From a virus, in the IMG/VR virus record IMGVR_UViG_3300020442_002661, positions 21,963-85,962 of that record: 64,000 nt of DNA, one strand, 5' to 3'. Each line of letters opens with the position of its first letter. The first letter of the stretch is position 1. This document shows, one piece after another, positions 51,001 to 60,100 of the stretch. The notes below the pieces were generated by a model, which saw only the letters and a list, made by a program, of their open reading frames with translations, was not told where the DNA came from and searched no databases. The position numbers and the translations under genes were made by a program.

Positions 51001-51093
51001 GTATCTTACTACGTCATCCTTATAATAGGTGGTATTCTCAGACCATTCGTCTTTCCAAATAAATCTAATTCTACCTAATTTAAACTCTGCCAT
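45100..51093 (-). CDS. Giant tail fibre (1997 aa) with CBM-like repeats
   Basis: The N-terminal 460 residues hold eight repeats of a chitin-binding-type pattern: W-x4-x-Y-x3-D-x-V-x-Y-G-G-x3-Y-x-C-x3-H. A beta-helix-type region (VYFVDAEDGVDDRPPKRG) follows, then four helical modules with C-x-R-D...Y-D-x-x-x-G-N. The C-terminal part has LTGHDFLDIGTG, then YTSTDQDGNFRVG and IVPTQKAIKTYI. It shares this frame with the 1637-aa fibre but lacks the Asp-box propeller of the sister. Late promoter GATAAATA (51116-51123) and a GGAG ribosome site precede it. It likely contacts the cell surface. Confidence 0.75.
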   Translation of the reverse strand: MAEFKLGRIRFIWKDEWSENTTYYKDDVVRYGGRTFICVVGHIAQTDFMLDLNDSTPKWQQFADGQTWRGDWATGTVYKINDIVKYGGQLYIANTGHISDSSAIGGLESNLGDDSTSAYWDLFGEGFDYKGDWAISTRYKVNDIVKYGAKLYICTAYHSSTAVLANGLELDQNKWDTFSDGFDWKTDWTVNTRYKVNDLVKYGGQVYSCNTGHTSAATNTLGLEADQAKWDYFHKGIEYLGDWTSATRYKVNDVVKDSGTIWICTTYHTSSVSENLTPDEANWSVFIPGLEFEDTWGPYSEYQVGDIVTYGGYTYVAKTNNSEKKPAESPNDWDVFITGFNLRGEWGSDSTNQDYKTGDVVTLGGYTYLATANSNGQQPPNTSYWEKLNEGFNFRSAWANGTAYVLGDTVTHGVNAYVCVDAHTADQVTDQNRPDQDTAGDYWNFFSGGTEAGNLTTAGDIVYYGGSGPTRLPVGKPGQVLKVNDAADAPEWTYFGQINHVYFVDAEDGVDDRPPKRGITLDRPYKTVRYAADWIEKGANSYEDKYLMEVNRAFMQAEVVEWVDYQIANVISPFTGSFTYNKEKCRRDTGIIIDAIIWDLSHGGNVRSREAALAYFTTGGLSYINGQEDETVAAINYLETVIGNVLNKEDPAANYQTLNSVASPITQIKPSGFDKTTGVNTTIANLIDIITNAITAGNTNGVPAILKAQKTIFVKTGEYLENHPIRVPEDTAVVGDELRSTRIKPAPSSVDTSDITYSLAAIGRLRDVVSDVITNTSITKSTGNAESQVTSRPAGSAGSDTARDRVKDMADTILDILDGGEGFTGREIYFSDPGVDNNKRFAREQLQANRAFMVAEITAWLAVNYAGIVTDTNAFEKEIGYAIDAASYDVQYGGNSATHRHNKGTKFDPNGAPYTPSGQKTAVAAAYGRLATVASQIVQETAVTKSTGNSETQDTSGTAASSTEGTEVSNLLTNIQTTVNAGNLTGQDAETTPVITWASSAIQSSHTELQDAKAEIANHTVHHVKASQDFVFNETLCNRDSQLMVDAISYDMAFNTNYRSVTAGNSYFRVNASAQKVYNDQLVGQKSAVRHIRAKAALIAANGAGAEAFELLDMLAYKIDAETSSSGDVAPIFCGTNTPETATTHTYAVEILEQNKDFLVAEVHAYIGVQYPSYTYDIAACSRDVRNYIDGLKYDLIYTGNYSTLMNATFYANAVNGSILYDMFYMRNGTGLRNCTTSGLTGTLGSANTYGTKRPTAGAYVSLDPGYNPYDTRVHITNKSPYVQNVSTFGTACIGMKVDGDLHQAGNDSIVANDFTQILSDGIGYWVTNLGRSELVSVFTYYCHMGYLAENGGKIRATNGNNSYGDFGSVAEGIDDTETPVTGEVDNQQLEAIISFVQTDGADEILQLEYQNAGQGYTNTSTAILTVHNVSGNDANRTAGTYKGITGSSAGSGTGQEFDVEVSSTGGATVTVIKGGTGHAISDTITINDSSLGGGGGANLTFDVQTIGEATRYTISGEGFGAAVSGITLRDGGVFEVQLEEDSTVYGGDGFLTTNSAAQAGNATSITLAATDVQPTGAYNGMMLYIVSGLGAGQYGVITSFNASTKIATIEKESDGTSGFEHITGASIEATLDATSQYDITPRIIFDAPASGIRARGRARVADEKVVEVKIIEPGSGYDANNPPQMTVVDPNATVLVPHTVRVGDGVLGQPTFSNRGTGFVTASATVVGDGLSDIRQTGTKIRVDNLDAIPQKGANVEFASRPNTWYKLVSVTSLIGAGPYSAILQISPKLEADERPPHQDAITIRRRYSQVRLTGHDFLDIGTGNFGNTNYPGDPLSDPIPDRETNDFGGGRVFYTSTDQDGNFRVGGLFNVEQATGIATLNVEAFNISGLNELQLGSVALGGAGAVITEFSTDGTFSADSDSIVPTQKAIKTYITSQIGGGVATLNVNSVTAGVIEITGDTISTTSDAKINIEDRVNFTGGIDGAPVALNMFLLN

Positions 51094-51115
51094 TGGTTAA
51101 CTCCGTATTATATTA

Positions 51116-51123
51116 TATTTATC
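51116..51123 (-). promoter_or_regulatory. T4-type late promoter GATAAATA
   Basis: It is 22 nt before the ATG at 51093 and touches the end of the upstream fibre gene. A GGAG ribosome site lies between. Confidence 0.65.
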
Positions 51124-51124
51124 C

Positions 51125-54100
51125 TTATTCAAATTCCCCAGGCTGTCCACCAGGTGCAAATGCCCCTCCACTTTGGAAGTATGACTGTGCCGCCATGTCA
51201 CCCATTGGTTGCCCTTTGATATTTGCAACAGTTGTTATTTTTATTTCTCCGCCTAAAACCTTAAATATTTTTTGTCCTTCAAAACTAATATTACCAGCAT
51301 TAAGTCTGTTTACAGCAACATCAGAACCGCCTGATGAAACCCTTGATTGCACATATGCGCCAATCGCTTTTTGTGTTGGTACAATATTGTTGCTGTTAGC
51401 CGCAAATGTTGGATCAGTGCTAAATTCTCTAATCACAGCACCTGTACCACCTAGCACAACACCGCCCAATCTTAGTTCTTCAAGACCATCTAGTTCAAAG
51501 AAACTTGCATTGATACTAATTGTACCAGTTGCTTGTTCAACTTCAAACAGTTCACCAACTCTAAAGTTACCATCTTGGTCAGTACTTGTGTAGAACACAC
51601 GCCCGCCATCATATTGGCTAACTTCATTAAACTGTTTTGGTTCTTGGTCTTCGTCTGGATTATATCCAAATACATAAAGTCCTGGATAATTTGTATCGCT
51701 AAAATCACCAGTACCAATGTCTAAGAAATCATGTCCTGTCAATCTAATCTGACTGTACTTTTGTCTGATAGTAACTTGTTCACCATGTTGTGGTGATTCT
51801 TTTCTACCTAAGTTTGGACTAATTTGTAACTTTAAGTTGTACGCTCCGCTTACACCAGTTTGCTCTAAAATTTTCACTACAAAATATGTTACGTCATCAA
51901 TACCATTGATACTTACGTTATCACCAGGTCCTGGTAACTTACTGATTCCTTCTAAAATCAATGTATCAGCTATTTGAGCAATTTCTGCAAATCCATCACC
52001 TGCACTAATTTCTGCACTAGATCTAAAGTATCCAGTACCAAAATTTGTTACAGTTGGTTGTGGTAAGACGCCGTTGTTTATTCTAGCATCTACTGTAACA
52101 TCTAAAGTATTACCTGTGTCAAAAACACTTACAGTAGGATTAGTTGTATAATTACTTCCTACTTCGTGTATTAAGAATTTACCAATACGTCCGCTACCAA
52201 CAACTGCTCTAGCTAGTGCAGGGCATCCGTATTCTATTCTGAGTGCATCAGTTTCATTAGCAGTTGCAACTACCCAATTACCATGTGCATAACCAACTAC
52301 TCCTGCTCTTAATTCATTTGCAGTTGTAAGTATTTTACCGTCCCAATGGAACCCGTCTCTACTAAACGCAACAACATCTGACGTAGAACCTGTATCGCTT
52401 TTTACTGCACACCACATACCTTTGTTGTATCCTAAACCGTTCCATTCTCCTGGTTCAGGCATTGTACCTTCGTACCATGTTTTACCGTCAAAGCTAACTG
52501 CGGTTTCTGCAGAACTACTATCTGTTTTATTTGTAGTAGCAACAAATCTATCTTTGCCCCATTCAACTTTGCCCCAAGCACTTGATGCTGGTAATGTAAC
52601 TGCATTCCATGTAGTACCGTTATCTGTTGACCAAAGTGCGTTATTGCTTGTAGCATCTGCTGTACCTGCAAGCATAACCCAAGTATTGATATCTTTTCCG
52701 TATGCAACACTACTCCATTTATCTGCTGTTGGAACTGTCACTGTAGCAAAACTGTTTCCGTTATCTGTACTTACTATTGCTTCAGTTACTGTGCTTGTTG
52801 CAGAAGTTACAGTACCAATAATAACATTTCCATCTCCACCTGCTATACTTGAAACAGTTGCATCACTGACGCCGCCGAGTGCTGGTAAAGTTGCATCATT
52901 AAATGTTGCTAAATCAGCATCAGAAACTTTTACAGCACCTGATGTTGGATCTACAATACAAACCTTATGATCTCCTGCTCCAGAATATGAAGTTGCAATT
53001 AATCCGCCGACTCCTGATAAGTCTGCCGCTGTAAATGAATTACCATCTGTGCTGTAAGAATATTGTCCATTACTTGCAGTAATAACTATTAACTCATTTC
53101 CTTGATATGATCCTTTAGCCATGTCAGTCCATGGAGCACTAGAACCCAAGTTTGTATTTGCAACAGTATAATTTGGTTTTTGTATATCAACCCTTGGTTC
53201 AATGTAATAACGTGTTGTATCATTTAATACTGCTTCAATAGGATATCCTGTAACATGTTCCCATCCAGGCTCTCCGTTTGATTCTTTTATGACTGTAGCA
53301 ATTTTTGTTATAGGACTAAAGCCACCAATTTTTGCATATTGTCCAGTACCTCTACCACTGTATAAGAAAATTCTCATTCCAATATAATTGTCAGGATCGT
53401 CTTCATCGTCAGCTCCGCTGAGTGTAATTTGTGTATTAGTACCAATTTGTGCTTTATTTGCTAAAAATTTATAATTAGAACCACCAATAAAATTGGAATC
53501 TTCTTCAGTAACAAAAAGTTCACTTACTGCACCATCTCTAAATTCGTTGTAAGTACTTGCAAAGTTTTGTCCGTTACCTGTTATTTGAAGTGTTGCATCT
53601 GTGTAGTTTTGTCCTGCATTAACATATGCTACCCCATATATTTTATCTTGGTTAGTATATGTTTGTTCAATCACTGCTTCTTGGCTTTGATTGTTTACTG
53701 TACCTGTAATTGCAATTTCTTCTTCATCATAACCTTCTGCTACACATCCATAATCACCATAAGAGTTGTTTCCGTTAAGTGCTCTAACTTTACCGCCTTC
53801 GGTTGCTAGGTATCCTATATGACAATAGTATGTAAACACTGAAACTAGTTCTGACTTACCTTCACCGTTTGCCCAGTATCCAATACCATCACTTAGTATT
53901 TGTGTAAAATCGTTTGCAACAATAGATTTGTTACCACCATTGTGCAGGTCACCATCAACTTTCATTCCAATACATGCTGTACCAAATGTTGTTACATTTT
54001 GTACGTATGGCGATTTAGTTGAAATCCATGTATAATCAGCGTCAGGACCTGTTCCTGGATCTAAACTACAGTAAGCCCCAGCTGTTGGACGTCTTGTAAG

Positions 54101-56038
54101 GTTTGCATTTAAGTCACCTAGTGTTCCTGTTAGTCCTTGTAGTGTCATATTTCTTAGTCCACTACCATTGTGCATACGGAACATATCTTTTAATTCATCT
54201 CCGTCTGCTGGCATAACAACAGTGCTACGTAATTCATCTCCTACCACTGCTGTATCACGTGGAATAACCATTGGTAATTGTTCTTTAAAAACTCCTGTTC
54301 CTACAAATACTGTTGCAGGTACACGTTCATTTAAATTACCTTGTAAATATTGTAGGGCATACTTTATTGTTTTCCATGGTGTTGCTTTATTTCTTCCGTT
54401 TTCAGGCAAGTCAACACCGTCAGTAGAAACATAATAAACTTTTGTAATTTCGTCTAATGTTTCATAAAATAATTTGTTATCTTCAGTAACTTTTAGTAAA
54501 CTACCTTTTTCACCTATTGCTAGTCTTGACACACCAACTGTACTTCCATCATCACCTGCATAACCATATGTTCTTATGTCACCTTTATAACGCATAACAT
54601 TATTTTGTGCAGAGCTTTCATTTCTTCCGCCATATACAGTCCAATATAAATTTCCTCCTGTTAGAGGAAATGTATCTAATTTAGGTCTAGCTTCAAAAAT
54701 ATCACTGTTGTGTTGTTTTTTACAAATGTATGTGGTAGATTCATCCATAACAACATCGCCTTGATAATATGTTATTATACTACTATCAGTTTGTGTTGAT
54801 TCTCTCCATTCTGCTTTCCAGTTTACACCAGTGTAAATTAAACGCCATTTATCACTTGTATCAGTGTCTGGATCTCCTGGTTCAATTGTTTCTACAGGTA
54901 AAATATTATCTAATGATTCGTAAAGATAACCGCCTTTACGTACAACACTACCTGGTGGATATGTAAGTGTTATGTCCCATTCGCCTTTAAATTTGTATCC
55001 GTCTGTAAGTATTTCCCAATTAGCACCGTCGCCATCTTGTTCAAACCCAAATGCACTAGGATTTGCACCTTGGTTGATTGTCAATGCAACATAGCTATAT
55101 CCGCCGTAAGTTACAATGTCACCTGGTTGGTATAATTCGTTTTCATTCCAAAGTCCTTCAAAACCTAAACCAGGAACCCATATTTCCCAACCTATTTGAT
55201 CATCAAAGGTATCACTACCACTCATACCAATTCTAGCTCTATATAGATTAGGACCATATCTTACAATGTCGTTAGTTTTATACCATTGAGATCCTGACCA
55301 ATCACCAACAAATTCTATGCCTTCTACAATTAATTCCCATTTTGCTACAGTAGAGTCATCACCTAAATCACTACCAATACCTTCTCTAACACCGTCATTA
55401 CTTGTATGACCTATTACACAACGATAAACATTTCCGCCAAATCTAACAACATCATCTTTTACATATCTTGTGTTTACTTGCCATACACCTTTCCAAAAAT
55501 CACTTCTGTTGTACACAGCCCATTTTGCTTGATCTTGTTCTAATCCGTTTGTTACTGTATCACTAGTATGTGCAGTCAAACAAATATAAACAGTACCGCC
55601 ATATTTTACAACATCATTTTCTTTGTAATTTGTAATTGCTGTCCAGTTTTCTAAGTAATTAGGACCTTTTGCCCAGACTGACCAATTAGCACTATTACTT
55701 TCTAAGCCTAATGTAATATTACTTGCACTTGTATGGGCTATAATACATCTGTAAATTATTCCTCTGTACTTAACAATATCGTTTTCTTTATAAAAATTAC
55801 TAGGAATCCAATCGCCTTTCCATTCAGAACCATCATTCATTAGTTCCCATCTTGGTGTAGATTCTCCTGCAACAAGATTATCCAAGTCAGTATAAAAGCT
55901 CGACGCCGCTGTGTGATTTGCAAGTGCTACATAAACTCTACCACCATATTGTACAACATCATCTTTACGATATGCTACGGCAGTTGCCCAGGCACCTTTC
56001 CAATTAAAACGTAATCTATCAATTCTAAATTCAGCCAT
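51125..56038 (-). CDS. Giant tail fibre (1637 aa) with Asp-box propeller
   Basis: This protein has the same N-terminal eight CBM-like repeats as the 1997-aa fibre and a beta-helix segment (VYYVSTDGVDLPENG). It then has a NGNNSYGDYGCVAEG block and, at about residues 955-1265, an extra domain with Asp-box signatures (STDGNSF, STDNGNSF, STDNGTTW, SFDGKTW, SRDGFHW), as in sialidase or BNR propellers. The C-terminus has LTGHDFLDIGTG, YTSTDQDGNFRVGELF and IVPTQKAIGAYV. The propeller sits where the sister protein has only a linker, so it looks inserted. A late-like AATAAATA precedes the gene. The propeller may bind or cut sugars. Confidence 0.75.
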   Translation of the reverse strand: MAEFRIDRLRFNWKGAWATAVAYRKDDVVQYGGRVYVALANHTAASSFYTDLDNLVAGESTPRWELMNDGSEWKGDWIPSNFYKENDIVKYRGIIYRCIIAHTSASNITLGLESNSANWSVWAKGPNYLENWTAITNYKENDVVKYGGTVYICLTAHTSDTVTNGLEQDQAKWAVYNRSDFWKGVWQVNTRYVKDDVVRFGGNVYRCVIGHTSNDGVREGIGSDLGDDSTVAKWELIVEGIEFVGDWSGSQWYKTNDIVRYGPNLYRARIGMSGSDTFDDQIGWEIWVPGLGFEGLWNENELYQPGDIVTYGGYSYVALTINQGANPSAFGFEQDGDGANWEILTDGYKFKGEWDITLTYPPGSVVRKGGYLYESLDNILPVETIEPGDPDTDTSDKWRLIYTGVNWKAEWRESTQTDSSIITYYQGDVVMDESTTYICKKQHNSDIFEARPKLDTFPLTGGNLYWTVYGGRNESSAQNNVMRYKGDIRTYGYAGDDGSTVGVSRLAIGEKGSLLKVTEDNKLFYETLDEITKVYYVSTDGVDLPENGRNKATPWKTIKYALQYLQGNLNERVPATVFVGTGVFKEQLPMVIPRDTAVVGDELRSTVVMPADGDELKDMFRMHNGSGLRNMTLQGLTGTLGDLNANLTRRPTAGAYCSLDPGTGPDADYTWISTKSPYVQNVTTFGTACIGMKVDGDLHNGGNKSIVANDFTQILSDGIGYWANGEGKSELVSVFTYYCHIGYLATEGGKVRALNGNNSYGDYGCVAEGYDEEEIAITGTVNNQSQEAVIEQTYTNQDKIYGVAYVNAGQNYTDATLQITGNGQNFASTYNEFRDGAVSELFVTEEDSNFIGGSNYKFLANKAQIGTNTQITLSGADDEDDPDNYIGMRIFLYSGRGTGQYAKIGGFSPITKIATVIKESNGEPGWEHVTGYPIEAVLNDTTRYYIEPRVDIQKPNYTVANTNLGSSAPWTDMAKGSYQGNELIVITASNGQYSYSTDGNSFTAADLSGVGGLIATSYSGAGDHKVCIVDPTSGAVKVSDADLATFNDATLPALGGVSDATVSSIAGGDGNVIIGTVTSATSTVTEAIVSTDNGNSFATVTVPTADKWSSVAYGKDINTWVMLAGTADATSNNALWSTDNGTTWNAVTLPASSAWGKVEWGKDRFVATTNKTDSSSAETAVSFDGKTWYEGTMPEPGEWNGLGYNKGMWCAVKSDTGSTSDVVAFSRDGFHWDGKILTTANELRAGVVGYAHGNWVVATANETDALRIEYGCPALARAVVGSGRIGKFLIHEVGSNYTTNPTVSVFDTGNTLDVTVDARINNGVLPQPTVTNFGTGYFRSSAEISAGDGFAEIAQIADTLILEGISKLPGPGDNVSINGIDDVTYFVVKILEQTGVSGAYNLKLQISPNLGRKESPQHGEQVTIRQKYSQIRLTGHDFLDIGTGDFSDTNYPGLYVFGYNPDEDQEPKQFNEVSQYDGGRVFYTSTDQDGNFRVGELFEVEQATGTISINASFFELDGLEELRLGGVVLGGTGAVIREFSTDPTFAANSNNIVPTQKAIGAYVQSRVSSGGSDVAVNRLNAGNISFEGQKIFKVLGGEIKITTVANIKGQPMGDMAAQSYFQSGGAFAPGGQPGEFE

Positions 56039-56053
56039 TGTTTTTCCTAATCA

Positions 56054-56758
56054 TTATGTTAGTGTATTTATTTGTCCACCCATTCCTGAATGATTTGTAC
56101 AGTAATAGTAAAGTGTAGGTGCATTGACAGGAACTTTAAATTTAACATAACTTCCTTCAATACCCGGTTGTCCAAATACTGTTACACCATCAGTATATTC
56201 TACACCGCCACCGTGTGTTCCGTTTTTAGTAGTACTCAACCTTAATGGATGAGTATTATTAGAGCTGTCACTTTGTCCAAATGTGTAAGTTTGACCTTCA
56301 TACAAGTTTATTGTTGGTCTTTCAATACCGTTCAAATAAAACTTGCCACCACTTGCTGTAACTTGATAAAAGTTTGGATTATAACTTGTAACACCATCTG
56401 AACTAATATCAGTTGGGTATGTGTAAGGTTTGTTTAATCTCATTACAAACTCACCTGCATCATTAATGTAATAATTTACGTGTCTATCGTCCCAACGCAT
56501 TTGCTCATATTTTAAATTTGAGTAAACAATTTCATGATTTTGATCTCTACCTTCGAAGAAATCAACACCTTGTTCGAATTCATTAAAATTATTAGCAGGA
56601 TCACCTGGTTCATTTACTTGTACTACTGCATTTGGATCCATTTGATCTACTTTTGTAAAAAACAATTCGCCTTGTTCTGTTCTGCGCAAACCGTAAAAAT
56701 ATCTTCCATCAATTTGTCCAGTTACAAAACCTGCATCATTACCTGCGTATTGTGTCAT
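56054..56758 (-). CDS. Virion-type protein with cupredoxin-like copper site
   Basis: This 234-aa protein ends with a cupredoxin-like domain: EGQTYTFGQ, THPLRLS (H170), then YYYCTNHSGMGG with C220, H223 and M226. H...C-x-x-H-x-x-M is the blue-copper ligand order of plastocyanin-like proteins. The first 115 residues are a separate domain (GNDAGFVTGQIDGRYFYGLR). It lies between fibre genes in the late block, with no signal peptide, so it is probably a part of the virion that may bind copper. A ligand-lacking relative is at 36627-37550. The copper role is inferred from the motif only. Confidence 0.6.
   Translation of the reverse strand: MTQYAGNDAGFVTGQIDGRYFYGLRRTEQGELFFTKVDQMDPNAVVQVNEPGDPANNFNEFEQGVDFFEGRDQNHEIVYSNLKYEQMRWDDRHVNYYINDAGEFVMRLNKPYTYPTDISSDGVTSYNPNFYQVTASGGKFYLNGIERPTINLYEGQTYTFGQSDSSNNTHPLRLSTTKNGTHGGGVEYTDGVTVFGQPGIEGSYVKFKVPVNAPTLYYYCTNHSGMGGQINTLT
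56065..56072 (-). promoter_or_regulatory. T4-type late promoter-like AATAAATA
   Basis: It lies 26 nt before the ATG at 56038, inside the last codons of the cupredoxin-like gene. The first base differs from the consensus. Confidence 0.5.
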
Positions 56759-56770
56759 AGTCTACTCCTT

Positions 56771-57100
56771 TTACGTAATGTCCACATAACTTATTATTAC
56801 ATCGACACTATCTGTAATATCTGATTGTACTAGTATTGAATATCCTGTGGTAAGAATGATCTTTTCACCTCCTATCATTGCTTTAAAAGCTGATTGAGGA
56901 GGAATCATTACATCCTTGACATAAAATGCTTCAACACTTGTGTCATCTCTAATTAAAATACTTGCTTGCACACTAAAAGTAGAAGTGTTAGCTAAGTTCA
57001 TACCAATAATAGTTGCATTGGTTCCTGGCGCTGTTTCAAACGCTTCTATTTTTTGTGTTCCAACATCTTTTACAATTTTTGTTCTAAACGTAGTTGCCAT
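56771..57100 (-). CDS. Small virion-type protein
   Basis: This 109-aa protein is beta-rich (TFRTKIVKDVGTQKIEAFET, then TIIGMNLANTSTFSVQASI and a late VIISYVDIT). No named domain is seen. It lies 4 nt after the 1700-aa fibre gene and just before the cupredoxin-like gene, in one late unit. It resembles the small proteins near fibre genes in marine phages; a fibre or baseplate accessory role is possible. A GGATAAAAAT stretch before the ATG is the only ribosome site candidate. Confidence 0.5.
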   Translation of the reverse strand: MATTFRTKIVKDVGTQKIEAFETAPGTNATIIGMNLANTSTFSVQASILIRDDTSVEAFYVKDVMIPPQSAFKAMIGGEKIILTTGYSILVQSDITDSVDVIISYVDIT

Positions 57101-57104
57101 ATTT

Positions 57105-60100
57105 TTATCCTAAAATTAATACATTCTCCAATGCGATTGCTTCTGCATCATTTCTACTAATACCACTTGAACTACCTGCAACACTAGTCCAGTTAGTGCC
57201 ATCAAATATTTCAGTTCTTTCGTCTTCAGTGTTATAACGTAACATACCTGCTTCGCTGTCAACACCTGCTGGTCTTTCAGCGTTATTACCAACCGGAATA
57301 ACAACACCTCTTGTACCTGCGAACTTCCAATAGCCTGTGCCAGTACTATCAAAAGTAAATACTTGATCTGTAGTTGTACTTGTAATTGTACTACCAGTAA
57401 ACTTCATTTCGTCTAGCAATACACCGCCTGTACCGTTGCTTTGTAAAACTAGATCACTATTAGTAGTTATCGTTCTAATAGTATTATCATTAAATTCTAT
57501 GTCATCAACTATTAATTTTTCAACACTTAACCTATTTTCTGTTAAATCTGCTGTAAGATTACCACTGTTGTAGAACCTAATTACATCATCATCTGCACCA
57601 GGAGTTAACTCTGCTGTAATGTATGTATCACTATCTTGATCTTTTAAGCCGTCTGTTAGAGTTTTCCAAGCACCGTTATATCCTTCAAATTGATTAGTGG
57701 TGGTATTATATCTAATCATTCCTGTAACAGGACTTGCATTTCTTTGTGCAGTTGTACCACTTGGTAATGTTAAACTGTCTGTAGTTTCTAATATTACTCT
57801 ACCTGCATTGACTGTAAAATCGCCTGTAGATGTAATAGTGCTATTTGCAAAACTTAAATCATCTATAACAATAACACCTGTTCCGTTAGCACGTAATTCT
57901 AAATTACTATTGCTTTGAGTTGTAGTAATAAAATTATCATCTATTAATATGTCACCTGTGCTAAAACTATTTGCTGTTATTTTACCTGCTGAATCTAGTG
58001 TATTAACAACTAAGTCTCCTTGAATAGTAACATTGTTTTCAACAACAACATCATTATTTGGAATATCTACTATACCTGTACCACTTGCACTAAGTTCTAG
58101 ATCACTATTTGTAAGTGTAGTTGCAATTTTATTTCCTGTAATAACTATATCTTCAAATTGTGCTGTACCATTAACTGAAAGGTTATCAGCAACATCAACA
58201 AAATCAGACGTTAGTGTTTCTACACTACCTGATGCAAGTGTTAAGTTACCGCCAACAGTTAGATCATTTTCAATAACAACATTGTTGTCAGGTATAATAA
58301 CTTCTCCTGTACCACTTGCACGTAATTCTAAATCACTATTACTACTTGTGGTTGTAATAACGTTGTCGTTGATTTCAATATCTTCTAAATTTATTTGCCC
58401 GTTAATAGTTACGTTTTCATTAATAATTAAATCATCTACAGTTACATCTTGGGCAGTTGTATTTTTAAGTGTTGTTGCACCTTCAACTGTAAGATTTTTT
58501 TCTAGTACAACATCATTTTCTGCAACAAGTATTTGACCTGTACCGCTTGCACGTAGTTCTAAGTCGCTGTTTGAAATACTTGTTTGTATAACATTTCCGT
58601 TTACATTAATATCATCAAAGGTTGCTGTACCTAAGATTTCCATATTGTCTGTTGTTAATGTTGTTGTTGTAATAGTGTTTGCACTTGCTGTATTCAAAGC
58701 AATATTACCAGCTACAGTCAAATCTCCAGTAACTTCTAAATCATTATCAGGAATAAGCACTTTACCTGTGCCATTTGCACGTAACTCTAAATCACTGTTT
58801 GATATTGTTGTTGTAATAAAATTATCATTAATTAAAATATTTTCAAATTGTGCTTGTCCGTTTATTGTTGCAGTTCCAGTAGTCATAAACTGTGTTGTAA
58901 CAGTACCACTTGCACTTACGTTTGCATATTGAGCTGTACCAAGAACATTAATATCTCCGCCAACTTCTAAGTCAGCATCTGGTACAGTTACTTTACCAGT
59001 ACCAGCGGCATCTAATTCTAAGTCACTGTTTGATTCTGTTGCTTGTATTAAGTTACCGGAAATGTTTATATTTTCAAACTGCGTTTCGCCTTCAACTGTT
59101 AATATTTTTGCAATAGTTAAATTATCACTTAGGCTTATACTTCCTGCTGTTTGGTTTATTGTGCCGTTTACAGTTAATCCTGCATTGACTGTTACAGCAC
59201 CTTCTAATGTTGTTGTGCCGTCTACAGTTAAATTATTACTTACTGTTACATCATTGTTAGGAACTGTTACTGAACCTGTGCCAGCCGCATCTAAATGTAA
59301 ATCACTGTTTGTATCTATTGTTTCTATCTTATTACCAGCAATATTGATATTACCGTTTGACCAATTGTCACTGTATACGTGATTCCATCTTTTGGTGTTT
59401 GATCCTAAATTAAAAGTTCCGTCTACATTAGGAACAATATTACTGTCTACCTCTGCACCAAATTCAATACTATCTGTATCTTCGTCACCAATAGTAATAT
59501 TTCCTCCGATTGTAACATTACCTGTCACATCTAAATTACCTGTGATATTAGTATTGTCTTGAATGTTAACTTCGCCTGTTGCACTTTCTACATTAAAGTT
59601 ACCGGATGTAGTTTCTATAGTGTTACCACTAATTCTAAAGTTACCAGTTTCAATTTTTGTGCCGTCAATAAATGTTGTGTTTGCACCAGACTCAAATGTA
59701 ATACCATTTGGTGTAACAATGTCTAATGCACTAGCATTAAATACAACTTGTCCTGTTTCTTGATCAACATAAAACTTATCGCCTACTCTAAAATCACCAC
59801 CTTGATCTACACTTGTATATCTAATTCTTGCATTGTTTAATTCTGTAACTTCTTGTGTTTGTTGTACAAGTGTTTCATCATTATCTTCTCTAAGACCTGT
59901 TCCAATGTAGGCAAAGTTATGCCCTATTAGGTACATTAGTACGCCGTTACCATCACCATATGCGCCATAATTACCATAAATGTTTGCACTACCTATAGTT
60001 CTAACTTCTCCCCCAAAATCAGTTCTATCAACTAGATCAATGAAGTTTGCAGTTGCACCTCCGCTAAATTCTATAGTTTGTGAAATTCTAACATCTTCAG

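Noticed and set aside
52422-52970. 182-codon plus-strand frame inside the 1637-aa fibre gene
   Set aside because: Antisense shadow of the Asp-box domain; no start signals and no sensible protein features.
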